Shown piece by piece: positions 34,600 to 43,290 of a DNA stretch of 64,000 nt; position 1 is the first letter of the stretch; each line of letters starts with the position of its first letter. A program made the position numbers and the translations under genes. The DNA comes from DASWJZ01 sp963805325 (GTDB taxonomy: Bacteria > Pseudomonadota > Alphaproteobacteria > Rhizobiales > Afifellaceae), in NCBI GenBank assembly GCA_963805325.1, contig CAWDTS010000010.1, positions 1-64,000 on the forward strand, written 5' to 3'. The notes beneath the pieces were generated by a model. That model did no database searches. It had not been told where the DNA came from and saw only the letters and a program-made list of their open reading frames with translations.

Positions 34600-36390
34600 C
34601 TACATCGACAGATGGATGTCGGCGAGATCCTGACCGATCTGCGCGAAGATGTTCTGCAGCTCCGTATTGTTGGGCGCGTGATAGTAAAGGGTCTTGCCGT
34701 CGACGACGGATGCGCAGTTCTGCATCAGCGTCTTTGCGCTCGACGGAATGTCTCCGAAGGTGATTGTGTAGACGCGGATGTCGTCTTCTGTGGTGCTGCT
34801 CGTGCCGTTGGCCTTCACGTTCGCGCACAGCGCGGCGGTCTTTGCGTTCAGATTTGATTCGGCTGTGTTGGCGTTGTTCGAACCCAGATGATAGTTCCCA
34901 CTCGCGTCAGTGGTGTTTATGTAGTTGTACGCACTGAAGATCGAGTTGTTGGGGTTGCTGACGCCGGTGACGGAGTTCTCGCCATCCGTCAGAAGCACAA
35001 GCGCCTTCAGTGTCCGGTCATAATATTGGCTCGAGGGACCTACCCCTTCGGTGAACGGCTCGGTCGGCGAAAGCACATGCCAGCCCCAGATAAGGCCCGA
35101 CGGGATATAGGTGCCCATCGCCGGATACGCCACCAAGTTGTTGATCGCCGTCGTGACGGTTGTCTTGTCGTTTGTAAGCGGAACGATCGGCCGCGGGCAG
35201 CCATAGTTCGGTCCGTTCTCGAACGGGAACGACGTGTCGGGTGCCCCGCTCTGGAACTGGATGTTGTTCGTGTTGTTCGACGGATAATATTTGGTGAAGC
35301 TCTTCTGTGCGCCGACGGGATCTTCTTGCGTCCACCAGCCGCCCCAGCCGCCCCCGGTCGTGAACGTACCCTTGTCGTTCAGGTAGTTGTTCTGGAAGCC
35401 GTAACCGCCGTCGTTGTTGCTGTCAGGTTCGTCGGGCCAGAAGAACGGCACGTAGAGCGTGTCCGGCGTGGCGGACGTCGGCGTCGTGTCGAGAATGTCG
35501 TAGGGAGACGCGCGCATTTCCACGCAGCCCTCCCACTTCACGTTCGAGTTTTTGGCGTGCAGTTTGTCGAAAAGCCATTTGTGGCCGATGTATTTGCAGT
35601 TCGAGCCGCTCGTGCAGGAAGCTCCGGAACTTGTGTCACGCTTGTTGAGATTCATACCGGTCCAATCGGCCTTACCCGCGTCGTTCCAGTCGATCCACGA
35701 GGGAGCGTTGTTGGACGAGTAGCCGGTGTTGACGGTGCCTTCGAACGGGACGACGGCGATCTTGACCAAATCCGGATCCGGGTTCGCCCCCGTCATCAGA
35801 ATGTTGATCAACGAGGTAGCCGCGATCTTGAGGCCGGCGATGCGGCTCGACGAGCTCGGACTCGCCCAGTCGTTCGTGCAGTAGCTCGACACCGTGGTGC
35901 CGCAGTTCATCGATCCGGTGTTGTCGAGCACAAGCGCCAGCTCGACGCGGTTCGAGGAATTCACCACCTCGGCAACGATGTCGGTACCGATCGCATAGAT
36001 GCCGCCACTCGACTTCACGAGTTTGCCAATCGGCAGGAATACAGTCTTCATGCTGCCGGCGGCGGAAACATGAAAGCCGTTCCTGAGCTTGGTGACCGCT
36101 ATGTCCGACACAGTGAACTGACTGTCGCTGATGTCGAGGGCCGAGACGTAGTCGTTGACGAAGGTTGTCGCCAGCGCCGCGGTGAAGTCGCTGTGCTGCT
36201 TGGCGAGTGCGAGCGCCGCCGCATCCACGGCGTTGGCAAGCTCGGCCTTGTAGCGGGCGTAGCGCGAGAAATCGACGGCGCCGCCCATGAGAAACAGGAG
36301 GGGAATCATCATGAATGCAAAGAGCACGGCGACATTGCCGCGCTCCTTGGGATGCAGCCAGCGTAAGATACTATTGAGGGAACGGCGCAT
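34600..36390 (-). CDS. TadG-like pilus-assembly protein with von Willebrand A domain
   Basis: About 596 residues from the ATG at 36390, with AGGTGG just upstream. A GTG at 36399 is an alternative. The N-terminal TadE/TadG-like hydrophobic anchor (RGNVAVLFAFMMIPLLFLMG, then AVDFSRYARYKAELANAVDA) is followed by a large vWA domain. The MIDAS motif DNTGSM is near residue 158, and VLLTDGENSVTG near 480. The extracellular region is rich in Asn/Ser/Gly with several Cys. Such proteins are anchored in the inner membrane and assist Flp/Tad pilus biogenesis or adhesion. No other tad gene is nearby. Confidence 0.88.
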   Translation of the reverse strand: MRRSLNSILRWLHPKERGNVAVLFAFMMIPLLFLMGGAVDFSRYARYKAELANAVDAAALALAKQHSDFTAALATTFVNDYVSALDISDSQFTVSDIAVTKLRNGFHVSAAGSMKTVFLPIGKLVKSSGGIYAIGTDIVAEVVNSSNRVELALVLDNTGSMNCGTTVSSYCTNDWASPSSSSRIAGLKIAATSLINILMTGANPDPDLVKIAVVPFEGTVNTGYSSNNAPSWIDWNDAGKADWTGMNLNKRDTSSGASCTSGSNCKYIGHKWLFDKLHAKNSNVKWEGCVEMRASPYDILDTTPTSATPDTLYVPFFWPDEPDSNNDGGYGFQNNYLNDKGTFTTGGGWGGWWTQEDPVGAQKSFTKYYPSNNTNNIQFQSGAPDTSFPFENGPNYGCPRPIVPLTNDKTTVTTAINNLVAYPAMGTYIPSGLIWGWHVLSPTEPFTEGVGPSSQYYDRTLKALVLLTDGENSVTGVSNPNNSIFSAYNYINTTDASGNYHLGSNNANTAESNLNAKTAALCANVKANGTSSTTEDDIRVYTITFGDIPSSAKTLMQNCASVVDGKTLYYHAPNNTELQNIFAQIGQDLADIHLSM

Positions 36391-36884
36391 GGGGACCACC
36401 TAGGTCCCAGATCGGGGTGAATTGGGCTTTTGCAATCTGCTTCTGATTTCGCGGTGAAGTGGTCGCTAACAACGTTCGTCCAATCAGCAGTGAGGCGGCT
36501 CGCAAGTCCGCCTTTCCTGGAGCCGCTGCGGCTCGGTGCGCTTCTGAGGGCGAGGTTCGACGCGAACGGCGTGCGCCCTGGCTGCAAGCTCCGGCGCGTC
36601 ACGCTGCCGCTTCTCGCGCCTATCTGATCGGCGCCTTCAGCCTGAGTTTCGCGCTCACCGATCGCGGCGCGATCTTCGATGGCGCCGCGCTGACGATGCT
36701 GCTCGTGCTCGGCACGCTCATCGTTCTCGTCCTGCTGGGGTTGATTTCCGGACGAACAGCAGCGCGATAGATCGACGACGAGGACTGCCGCTCAGAGATC
36801 GAATTTCGTCCTGGCGAAAAGCGGAAGTCCCGTCATGATCGGCCGCAATGGTATCGACGCGGAGGTCTTTCGCCTTGCCGGGCC
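36391..36884. other. Intergenic with possible membrane-protein remnant
   Basis: About 490 bp. In the plus frame ending at 36770, roughly 48 codons from 36624 read as two hydrophobic segments (LIGAFSLSFALTDRGAIFDG, then ALTMLLVLGTLIVLVLLGLI). They lack a convincing start, since the preceding 55 codons look random. This may be a decayed small membrane protein. I see no terminator. Confidence 0.35.
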
Positions 36885-37643
36885 TCACGGCATGTATTGC
36901 CCGCCGTTCACGTGGATATTCTGACCGGAGATGTATCCGGAGAGGCTTGGCGAGGCGAGGAACAGGAACACGCCGGCGCATTCCTCCGGAGTCCCGATTC
37001 GCCCGAGCAGCACCGATTTGCGCATCGCTTCCATACGCTCCGGCGGCGTCGCAGCGTGGAACGGCGTGGCGATCACGCCGGGCGAGACTGTGTTGACCCG
37101 GATGCCCTTGGCGCCGAGATCGCGGGCGAGGTGGCGCGTGAGGTTGTGCACGAAGGCCTTCGACGACGCGTACATCGCCGAACCGGCACCGCCGCCGTCA
37201 TTGCCGGCGATCGAGCCGACGTTGATGATCGATGCGTTATCGCTTTTCTCGAGATGCGGAATCGCCGCCTGGCAGGCGGTGAGCACGGCGCGGACGTTGA
37301 GATCGAAGACCTCGTCGATCAGCGCATCGTCGATGTCGGCGAAAGGTGCGCGCCTGATCAGCGACCCGGCATTGTTGACGAGCACATCCAGGCCGCCGAG
37401 CTTCGCGACCGCCTCTTCAACGACGCGCCTGGCCTCGCCGTGACGCGTGAGGTCGCCCTGAACGAGGATGGCGCTACCTCCGGCGCGGGAGATTTCCTCG
37501 GCAACTGCGTGCGCTTGCTCGGCGCTGCGGTTATAGTGGATAGCGACGTGGGCGCCGTGTTGCGCAAAGGCGCGCGCGGCGGCCTCTCCAATCCCGGTGC
37601 TTGCGCCTGTGACGAGAACACGCTTTGCCTTCAAGTCTTGCAT
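36885..37643 (-). CDS. Short-chain dehydrogenase/reductase (SDR)
   Basis: A classical 252-residue SDR. It has the NAD(P)-binding motif TGASTGIGEAAA near residue 12, NNAG near 88, catalytic Ser in INVGSIAGN, YASSK with Tyr and Lys, and the C-terminal SGYISGQNIHVNGGQYMP typical of FabG-like and sugar dehydrogenases. The longer frame upstream of 37643 overlaps the promoter and is ignored. It is divergent from a GntR regulator and lies close to a sugar importer, so oxidation of a sugar or sugar acid is likely. Confidence 0.9.
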   Translation of the reverse strand: MQDLKAKRVLVTGASTGIGEAAARAFAQHGAHVAIHYNRSAEQAHAVAEEISRAGGSAILVQGDLTRHGEARRVVEEAVAKLGGLDVLVNNAGSLIRRAPFADIDDALIDEVFDLNVRAVLTACQAAIPHLEKSDNASIINVGSIAGNDGGGAGSAMYASSKAFVHNLTRHLARDLGAKGIRVNTVSPGVIATPFHAATPPERMEAMRKSVLLGRIGTPEECAGVFLFLASPSLSGYISGQNIHVNGGQYMP

Positions 37644-37682
37644 TGGTTGTCTTTCCCTTCCTCCCACGGAGGCGTCATGATA

Positions 37683-37693
37683 TTGTATGATGA
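37683..37693. promoter_or_regulatory. Putative FadR/GntR operator in the SDR-gntR divergent region
   Basis: TTGTATGATGA matches the FadR-subfamily consensus TNGTNNNACNA with one mismatch. It lies 40 bp upstream of the SDR start and 46 bp before gntR. A perfect match occurs at 38560-38570 before the importer genes. Binding by the adjacent GntR is inference. Confidence 0.5.
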
Positions 37694-37738
37694 ATTGCGC
37701 ATGCAAGCGCGCATGGCCTTTTTGAGGAAAAAGCCCGG

Positions 37739-38473
37739 GTGACAGTCACAAGTCTTGAGAGCCTCGGGACCCACAGCCTGAAAATCCACCTGCGCGTGGG
37801 AGATCAGCTGGGGCTTGCGATCATGCGTGGCGAGTATCCGCCGGGAAGCGTACTGCCGCCGGAGCTGAAGCTTTGCCAGATGCTCGGCGTCAGCCGCACC
37901 GCGATGCGAGAGGCGATCCGCGGGCTGATCGCCAAGGGGTTGATAGAGTCGCGGCCGAAGCTGGGCACGCGCGTCCGCCACCCCGAATACTGGAACCACC
38001 TCGACGCGGACGTGCTGCGCTGGCAGCTCGAGGTCGCGGATACCGAGACCTACCTCAAGAAGATATTCCAGCTTCGCCAAGCGACGGAACCTGAGGCGAC
38101 CGCGCTCGCTGCGGAGAATGCCGACGAACACGACCGCGCGCAGCTCGAAGCGGCCTTCCAGGCGATGGTCGATGCCGGCGACGACAACGTGCTTTGGGTG
38201 GAGGCCGACCTCGCCTTCCACAAGGCGATCTACCTCGCCACTCATAATGAGTTCTTCTGGCCGCTCGGCCAGCTCTTCAGCGTGGCGCTGAAGGAGATGT
38301 TCCGCATTGCCGCGCTCGGCTCGCACCGTCCGCGCGCGGTTGCCGAGCACCGCGACGTGCTGCGCTCGATCCTCGAAGGCAAACCTGATCTTGCGCGCGC
38401 TGCCGCGCTGACCCTTCTCGGCAACGCCGCCACGGATATCCGCGGCATTCGCGACAGCGCTCTCGACGGCTGA
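37739..38473 (+). CDS. GntR-family (FadR subfamily) transcriptional regulator
   Basis: A GTG start at 37739. The winged helix has GEYPPGSVLPPELKLCQMLG and VSRTAMREAIRGLIAKGLIE. The FCD effector domain is about 90-235 (IFQLRQATEPEATALAAENA, VEADLAFHKAIYLATHNEFF, EHRDVLRSI) and includes the Asp/His residues that usually hold a metal. FCD regulators commonly sense sugar acids or short carboxylates. It is divergent from the SDR and directly upstream of the ABC operon, so it probably controls both. Confidence 0.9.
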   Translation: MTVTSLESLGTHSLKIHLRVGDQLGLAIMRGEYPPGSVLPPELKLCQMLGVSRTAMREAIRGLIAKGLIESRPKLGTRVRHPEYWNHLDADVLRWQLEVADTETYLKKIFQLRQATEPEATALAAENADEHDRAQLEAAFQAMVDAGDDNVLWVEADLAFHKAIYLATHNEFFWPLGQLFSVALKEMFRIAALGSHRPRAVAEHRDVLRSILEGKPDLARAAALTLLGNAATDIRGIRDSALDG

Positions 38474-38540
38474 ATCGCGCTGCGCGTCGGCGCGCGGCGA
38501 CTCCCATCGCAAAAGTTCGGTCGAGGCGGCGGGCGTTTTA

Positions 38541-38570
38541 TTGACTCCCTAATCGCATATGGTATTACAA
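38541..38570 (+). promoter_or_regulatory. Sugar ABC operon promoter overlapped by a FadR-type operator
   Basis: TTGACT (38541-38546) is separated by 16 bp from TATTAC (38563-38568), a reasonable sigma-70-type promoter 90 bp upstream of the binding-protein start. TGGTATTACAA at 38560-38570 fits TNGTNNNACNA exactly and covers the -10, the position expected for repression by the GntR regulator. Confidence 0.55.
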
Positions 38571-38658
38571 CAAATAAGAGCCGCGCGGCTCCAGCTTTGC
38601 GTCCAATCAACCCGCAGAAAGCGGTGAGGGCGCCTTGCCGTAACGCCAGGAGGAAAGA

Positions 38659-39660
38659 ATGAGGACAGCTTTATTCGGTTCGTTGCTTGCTGCGCTCGTC
38701 GTTGCCGCCGCACCGCAGCCGACGCTTGCCCAGAGCAAAGGGCTCGCCGCCTTTTCGCAGGCGGAGATGACCAACGAATGGCGCGTCATGGACACCAAGG
38801 AGATGGAGAAGGCGTGGAAGGACGCCGGCTACGACTTCGTGTGGACCGACGCGAAATCCGATCCGTCGAAGCAGCTCTCTGACGTCGAAGATCTTCTGGC
38901 GCGCAAGCCCGACGTTCTGATCGTCGCGCCGATCGAGTTCGAGGCGCTTGCGCCGGTTCCGGGACTTGCCGCCAAGGCCGGCGTTCCGCTCCTGGTCGTC
39001 GACCGGATGCTGCCGGGCGAGGCCGGCAAGGACGGCTGGATCTCGGTCATCACCACCGACTTCGTCGACTCCGGCGTTCGCGCCGCCAAGGACGTGGTCG
39101 CTCAACTCGAGGCGAAGAAGGGTGGGGCCAAAGGCAGCTGGCTGCACATTACCGGCAATGTCGGCGCCTCGCCGGTCATCGACCAGGGCAAGGGCATGGA
39201 GCAGGTCTTTGCCGACCATCCCGACATCAAACTACTTTCGAACTGCGACAGCGGCAACTCCCGTGAGGGCGGCCAGAAGTGCATGGAAGACATGCTGCAG
39301 GCCTTCCCGGCCGGTCAAGTCGACGTCGTGATCGCCGACAACGATGCGGCTGCGCTTGGCGCCATCAACGCCATCAAGGCTGCCGGACGCGACGAACTGC
39401 TCGGCTGGGTCTGGGGCAAGGACGGAACCGTCGACGGCCTGCAGGCCATCCTCGACGGCGATATGGTCCAGTCCGTGCAGACGCCGCCCTTCTTCGGCGC
39501 CAACTCGGTCAAGGCGTTCGAGGACTACAAGGCTGGCACCCCGGTTAAGCCGCTCGTCTTCGTGCCGAAGGAGACCTTCGATGCCCATACGCCGGAGAAC
39601 CGCACGCGGGTTGAGAAGCGCATCGAGGAATTGAAGGCGATGGGCGTCGGTTGCTGTTAA
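38659..39660 (+). CDS. Periplasmic sugar-binding protein (RbsB-like)
   Basis: 333 residues. The ATG at 38659 has a strong AGGAGG ribosome site 7 bp upstream. The signal peptide is MRTALFGSLLAALVVAAAPQ...LAQ. The mature protein has the Peripla_BP_4 pattern: ARKPDVLIVAPIEFEALAPV, PLLVVDRMLPGE and AFPAGQVDVVIADNDAAALG. It feeds the ATPase/permease genes downstream. A small stem-loop follows at 39679-39699, which fits the common need for more binding protein than membrane subunits. Substrate not identifiable. Confidence 0.92.
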   Translation: MRTALFGSLLAALVVAAAPQPTLAQSKGLAAFSQAEMTNEWRVMDTKEMEKAWKDAGYDFVWTDAKSDPSKQLSDVEDLLARKPDVLIVAPIEFEALAPVPGLAAKAGVPLLVVDRMLPGEAGKDGWISVITTDFVDSGVRAAKDVVAQLEAKKGGAKGSWLHITGNVGASPVIDQGKGMEQVFADHPDIKLLSNCDSGNSREGGQKCMEDMLQAFPAGQVDVVIADNDAAALGAINAIKAAGRDELLGWVWGKDGTVDGLQAILDGDMVQSVQTPPFFGANSVKAFEDYKAGTPVKPLVFVPKETFDAHTPENRTRVEKRIEELKAMGVGCC

Positions 39661-39678
39661 TATAGAGGCAGCAACAGC

Positions 39679-39699
39679 CGCGCCGCACAGAAAGGCGCG
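39679..39699 (+). other. Intercistronic stem-loop
   Basis: CGCGCC (39679-39684) pairs with GGCGCG (39694-39699) across a 9-base loop, between the binding-protein and ATPase genes. No T-tract follows. It probably stabilises the upstream message or causes partial termination. Confidence 0.45.
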
Positions 39700-39731
39700 C
39701 ATAGGAAGTACGGTGGGGAGGACAGACAGAC

Positions 39732-41243
39732 GTGGAGCAGTCCTCCCCGCTTCTTCTCAAGCTTCAGGCAGTCACCAAGACCTATCCGGGCGTCAACGCC
39801 CTGCAGGGTGTAGATTTCGACCTTATGCCGGGCGAGGTGCATTGCCTGGTCGGCGAGAACGGTGCCGGCAAATCCACCCTGATCCGCATGCTGACCGGCG
39901 CCGAGCGCCCGGATTCCGGTACGATCACCGTCGGCGATCAGGTCTATTCGGGGCTGACCCCTGCGCTCGGACATGCGCTCGGCGTTGGCGTCATCTATCA
40001 GGAATCAGACCTGGTGCTGGCGATGAGCGTGGCCGATAACATCTTCCTCGGCCACGAAGCGGCGAGCGGCGGGGTCTTCCTCGACCGGCGCGCCATGAGA
40101 GAGTCGGTCGCGGCGCTGATCAAGGATTTGCATCTGCATTTCTCGCCCGACACGATCGTGCGCGATCTCGGGCCAGCGCAGCGGCAGCTCGTGCAGATCG
40201 CCAAGGCTCTGTCGCGCAAGATCAAGGTGCTCGTGCTCGACGAGCCGACTGCGGCGCTGACCGACAACGAGATCAGCCACCTCTTCGCCCTGCTGCGCGC
40301 GCTGAAGGCGCAGGGTATCGGGATCATCTACGTGTCGCACCGGCTGGTCGAGATCATGGAGATCGCAGACCGCGTGAGTGTGATGCGCGACGGGCAGCGC
40401 GTGGCCACGATGCCGGGCTCGGAGGTCACCGAGGAGAAGCTGATCGCGCTGATGGTCGGCCGCAAGCTGGAGGCGGCGGCGCGGGGCCGCTCGGAGCGCG
40501 GCGAGGTCGTGTTGTCGGTGCGCAACCTCACCGTCCGCGGGCAATTTTCCGGCATCGACCTCGACCTGCACCGGGGTGAGATTGTGGGCCTCGCAGGCCT
40601 CGTCGGAGCGGGGCGCAGCGAATTCCTGGAGTGCCTGTTCGGCGTGACCAAGCCCGACGAAGGCGAGGTGCGTCTGAACGGCGCGGTCGTTCACCTGACC
40701 TCGCCGGAGGCCGCGATCCGCGCCGGCTTCGGGCTCGTGCCGGAGGAACGGCGCGAGAGCGGCCTGGTGCTCGGGCGCTCTGTTGCGGAGAATCTGGCCT
40801 TTCCGGTTCTCGACCGGCTTTCGAATGGGCTGCTCGTCAGCTTCCAGCGCCTGCGCGCCCTGGCGGACGATCTCATCGCCCGCCTCAGCATCAAGACGCC
40901 TTCGCCGCGGCAGCGCGTCGGCACCCTGTCGGGCGGAAACCAGCAGAAGGTGGTCATCGGCAAGTGGCTGGCGGCGGACGCGCGCATCCTGCTCCTCGAC
41001 GAGCCGACGCGCGGCATCGACGTCAATGCCAAGTTCGAGCTCTACCAGCTGATCTCCAACCTCGTCGAAAGCGGCGTCTCGGTCATCATGGCCTCGTCCG
41101 ATCTGCCGGAGCTGTTTGCGCTAAGCGACCGCATCGTGGTGCTCGCCGGCGGGCGCAAGGTCGCGGAGCTCAACACCGCGGAGACGGATCAGGTGGAAGT
41201 CATGCGTCACGCGGTCGGGGCCGCCGTTGGAGAGGCCGCATGA
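39732..41243 (+). CDS. Sugar ABC transporter ATP-binding protein (duplicated, RbsA/MglA type)
   Basis: 503 residues from a GTG at 39732 with GGGGAGGA upstream. The first ATPase half has Walker A GENGAGKST, signature LGPAQRQLVQIAKAL and LVLDEPTAALTD. The second half has a degenerate Walker A (GLVGAGRSE), signature LSGGNQQKVVIGKWL and LLLDEPTRGID. This asymmetry is normal for ribose-type importers. Its stop overlaps the first permease start by 4 bp (ATGA at 41240-41243). Confidence 0.93.
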   Translation: MEQSSPLLLKLQAVTKTYPGVNALQGVDFDLMPGEVHCLVGENGAGKSTLIRMLTGAERPDSGTITVGDQVYSGLTPALGHALGVGVIYQESDLVLAMSVADNIFLGHEAASGGVFLDRRAMRESVAALIKDLHLHFSPDTIVRDLGPAQRQLVQIAKALSRKIKVLVLDEPTAALTDNEISHLFALLRALKAQGIGIIYVSHRLVEIMEIADRVSVMRDGQRVATMPGSEVTEEKLIALMVGRKLEAAARGRSERGEVVLSVRNLTVRGQFSGIDLDLHRGEIVGLAGLVGAGRSEFLECLFGVTKPDEGEVRLNGAVVHLTSPEAAIRAGFGLVPEERRESGLVLGRSVAENLAFPVLDRLSNGLLVSFQRLRALADDLIARLSIKTPSPRQRVGTLSGGNQQKVVIGKWLAADARILLLDEPTRGIDVNAKFELYQLISNLVESGVSVIMASSDLPELFALSDRIVVLAGGRKVAELNTAETDQVEVMRHAVGAAVGEAA

Positions 41244-42232
41244 GCGCGACATCCGTGTCCAGCGAGCGCGGCGGACGAGCGCGGCTGATGGCGTTCCTCG
41301 CGGCGAACGACGTCTTCATCATCCTGCTCGTCATCGTCGCCATCGCGTCGGTCGTCTCGCCGGTGTTTCTCTCGACCCGCAATCTCAGCAATCTGCTGAC
41401 CCAGTCGGCGTTGCTCGGCATTCTGTCGGTCGGGCAGTTCCTCGTCGTTATCTCCGGCGGCTTCGACCTTTCGGTGGCCGCGGTGATGGCGCTGTCGTCG
41501 GTGGTGCTGGCGCACAACGCGGCGATCGACCTGGTGCCGGCTGCGCTGATGGGGATGGCGGTCGGGCTTGGCTGCGGCCTCTTCAACGGGCTTGTGGTGA
41601 CCATCGGCCGCGTGCAGCCCCTGATCGCGACGCTCGCCATGATGGGTATCGCGCGCGGGCTTGCCTTCTCCATCTCGGAGCGGAGCATTCTCGTCCGCGA
41701 CCCGCTGCTCGAGACGCTGCGCAACAGCGACATTGGCGGCTTCCTGTCGCTGCCGACGATGATCTGGTTTGCCGTGGTGATCGTCGCTGCGATCTGGTTC
41801 CGCACCACCCGCCAGGCGCTGCATGTCTACGCCGTCGGCGGCAACGAGCAGACGGCGCGGCTCGCGGGCGTCGCAGTGAACACGGTCAAGCTCGGCGTCT
41901 ACGCGATTTCCGGATTTCTCTCCGGCATTGCCGGCGTCGTCCTCGTCATCCGCTCGTCAAGCGGCGTGCCGCTCGGCGGCATCGGCTGGGAGCTCGATTC
42001 GATCGCCTCGATCGTGATCGGGGGCACCAACCTTTTCGGCGGCGAAGGACGCCTTATGCGGGCCATGGCCGGTGTGCTGATCTATCAGATGATCGCCAAC
42101 ATCATGAACCTTGCCGGCGTCGATCCGTACTACCAGAACATCCTGCGCGCTGCGGTCATCATCGTTGCGGTCGGCCTCTCGATCCTGCGCCAGCGCGCCG
42201 CCAGCCGGCGGATGGTCCTCGGACGAGCATGA
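41240..42232 (+). CDS. Sugar ABC transporter permease 1
   Basis: A 330-residue RbsC-family permease with about nine hydrophobic segments, the motif GGFDLSVAAVMALSSVVLA, the cytoplasmic segment YAVGGNEQTARLAGVAV, and DSIASIVIGGTNLFGGEGRL near the C-terminus. It overlaps both neighbours by 4 bp, so the four genes binding protein, ATPase, permease, permease form one coupled operon. Two non-identical permeases imply a heterodimeric channel as in the Lsr and rhamnose systems. Confidence 0.92.
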   Translation: MSATSVSSERGGRARLMAFLAANDVFIILLVIVAIASVVSPVFLSTRNLSNLLTQSALLGILSVGQFLVVISGGFDLSVAAVMALSSVVLAHNAAIDLVPAALMGMAVGLGCGLFNGLVVTIGRVQPLIATLAMMGIARGLAFSISERSILVRDPLLETLRNSDIGGFLSLPTMIWFAVVIVAAIWFRTTRQALHVYAVGGNEQTARLAGVAVNTVKLGVYAISGFLSGIAGVVLVIRSSSGVPLGGIGWELDSIASIVIGGTNLFGGEGRLMRAMAGVLIYQMIANIMNLAGVDPYYQNILRAAVIIVAVGLSILRQRAASRRMVLGRA

Positions 42233-43242
42233 CTGTCGCCAGCCACACCCAGCCCGCCAGCGACGCCGTCGACCGGCGGCAGCAATTCGTTCGACAGAAC
42301 GGCATCCTGCTGGTCTTCATCGCCTTCGTCGTCATCGCGACCCTCGTCTCCGGCGGCCGCTTCATCCAGCCTTCCAATCTCGCCGTCGTTCTTTTCCAGG
42401 GATCGGTGATCGGCGTGCTGGCGCTCGGCCAGACGCTGGTCATGCTGGTCGCGGGCATTGACCTGTCGATCGTCACAATCGCTATCCTGGCGGCCATCGT
42501 CATGGGCGCCGGCGGCTCCGAACGGCAGCAGGAAATGAACCTGGCCGGCGGCATCCTGCCGTTCATCGGATTCCTCCCGGCGATCGCGCTCGCTCTTGTC
42601 GGCTCCGCCGTCTTTGGCGCGATCAACGGCCTCGTCACGGTGAAGCTGCGCATCCCGGCTTTCATCACTACGCTCGCCATGTCGCTTGCCTTGTCGGGGC
42701 TCGCGATGCTGACCACCAGCGGCACGCCGGTGCACTATCCCGATCCATTCTTCGCCGATTTCGGGCGCACCAAGATCGCCGGCCTGCCGCTGACCGTCTA
42801 TGTGTTCGTCATCCTCGCGGCAGCGTTCGCGTTCTTTCTCGCGCGCACCAAGATCGGCGTGATGATCTACGCCATCGGCGGCAATCCGCGGGCGGCGCGG
42901 CTGTCGGGCATCCCGGTGGAGAGGATCACAATCCTCGTCTTCACCATCTCCGGTTTGCTCGGCGGGATCGCCGGCTTCGTCTTTCTGGCGCGCACCGGAT
43001 CGGTGACGGTGGCCTCGGGCGGCAACCTGCTCCTCAATACCATCGCCGCCGTGGTCGTCGGCGGCGTCAGCCTCTATGGGGGCAAGGGCTCGATCCGGAA
43101 TTCCGTCATCGGAACACTGCTCCTGGCGGAACTCGGCAACCTGATGAACATCATGCTGGTTTCGCCGCATCTTCAGGAGGCGATCAGCGGACTGATCATC
43201 CTCGTCGCGATCATGGCGAACGTTCGCCTGGAGAAGAGCTGA
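42229..43242 (+). CDS. Sugar ABC transporter permease 2
   Basis: A 337-residue paralogue of the preceding permease. It has VAGIDLSIVTIAILAAIVMG, YAIGGNPRAARLSGIPVERI and NTIAAVVVGGVSLYGGKGSI, plus an extra cytoplasmic stretch after TM3 (GAGGSERQQEMNL). The ATG at 42229 overlaps the stop of permease 1. It completes the importer. The NHEJ ligase gene begins 49 bp downstream in the same orientation, but that link looks incidental. Confidence 0.92.
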   Translation: MTVASHTQPASDAVDRRQQFVRQNGILLVFIAFVVIATLVSGGRFIQPSNLAVVLFQGSVIGVLALGQTLVMLVAGIDLSIVTIAILAAIVMGAGGSERQQEMNLAGGILPFIGFLPAIALALVGSAVFGAINGLVTVKLRIPAFITTLAMSLALSGLAMLTTSGTPVHYPDPFFADFGRTKIAGLPLTVYVFVILAAAFAFFLARTKIGVMIYAIGGNPRAARLSGIPVERITILVFTISGLLGGIAGFVFLARTGSVTVASGGNLLLNTIAAVVVGGVSLYGGKGSIRNSVIGTLLLAELGNLMNIMLVSPHLQEAISGLIILVAIMANVRLEKS

Positions 43243-43290
43243 CGGGACGCGCGGCTTGAGCGCCGCCCGCGAGCAGGCTTAAAGACGGCG

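Noticed and set aside
34888..36366. A 492-codon open frame antisense to the TadG-like gene
   Set aside because: It is Arg/Val/Asp-rich without motifs, while the minus strand has a signal anchor and a MIDAS motif.
39679..39699. A rho-independent terminator after the sugar-binding protein gene
   Set aside because: The hairpin lacks a T-tract, and the ATPase/permease genes clearly continue the operon.
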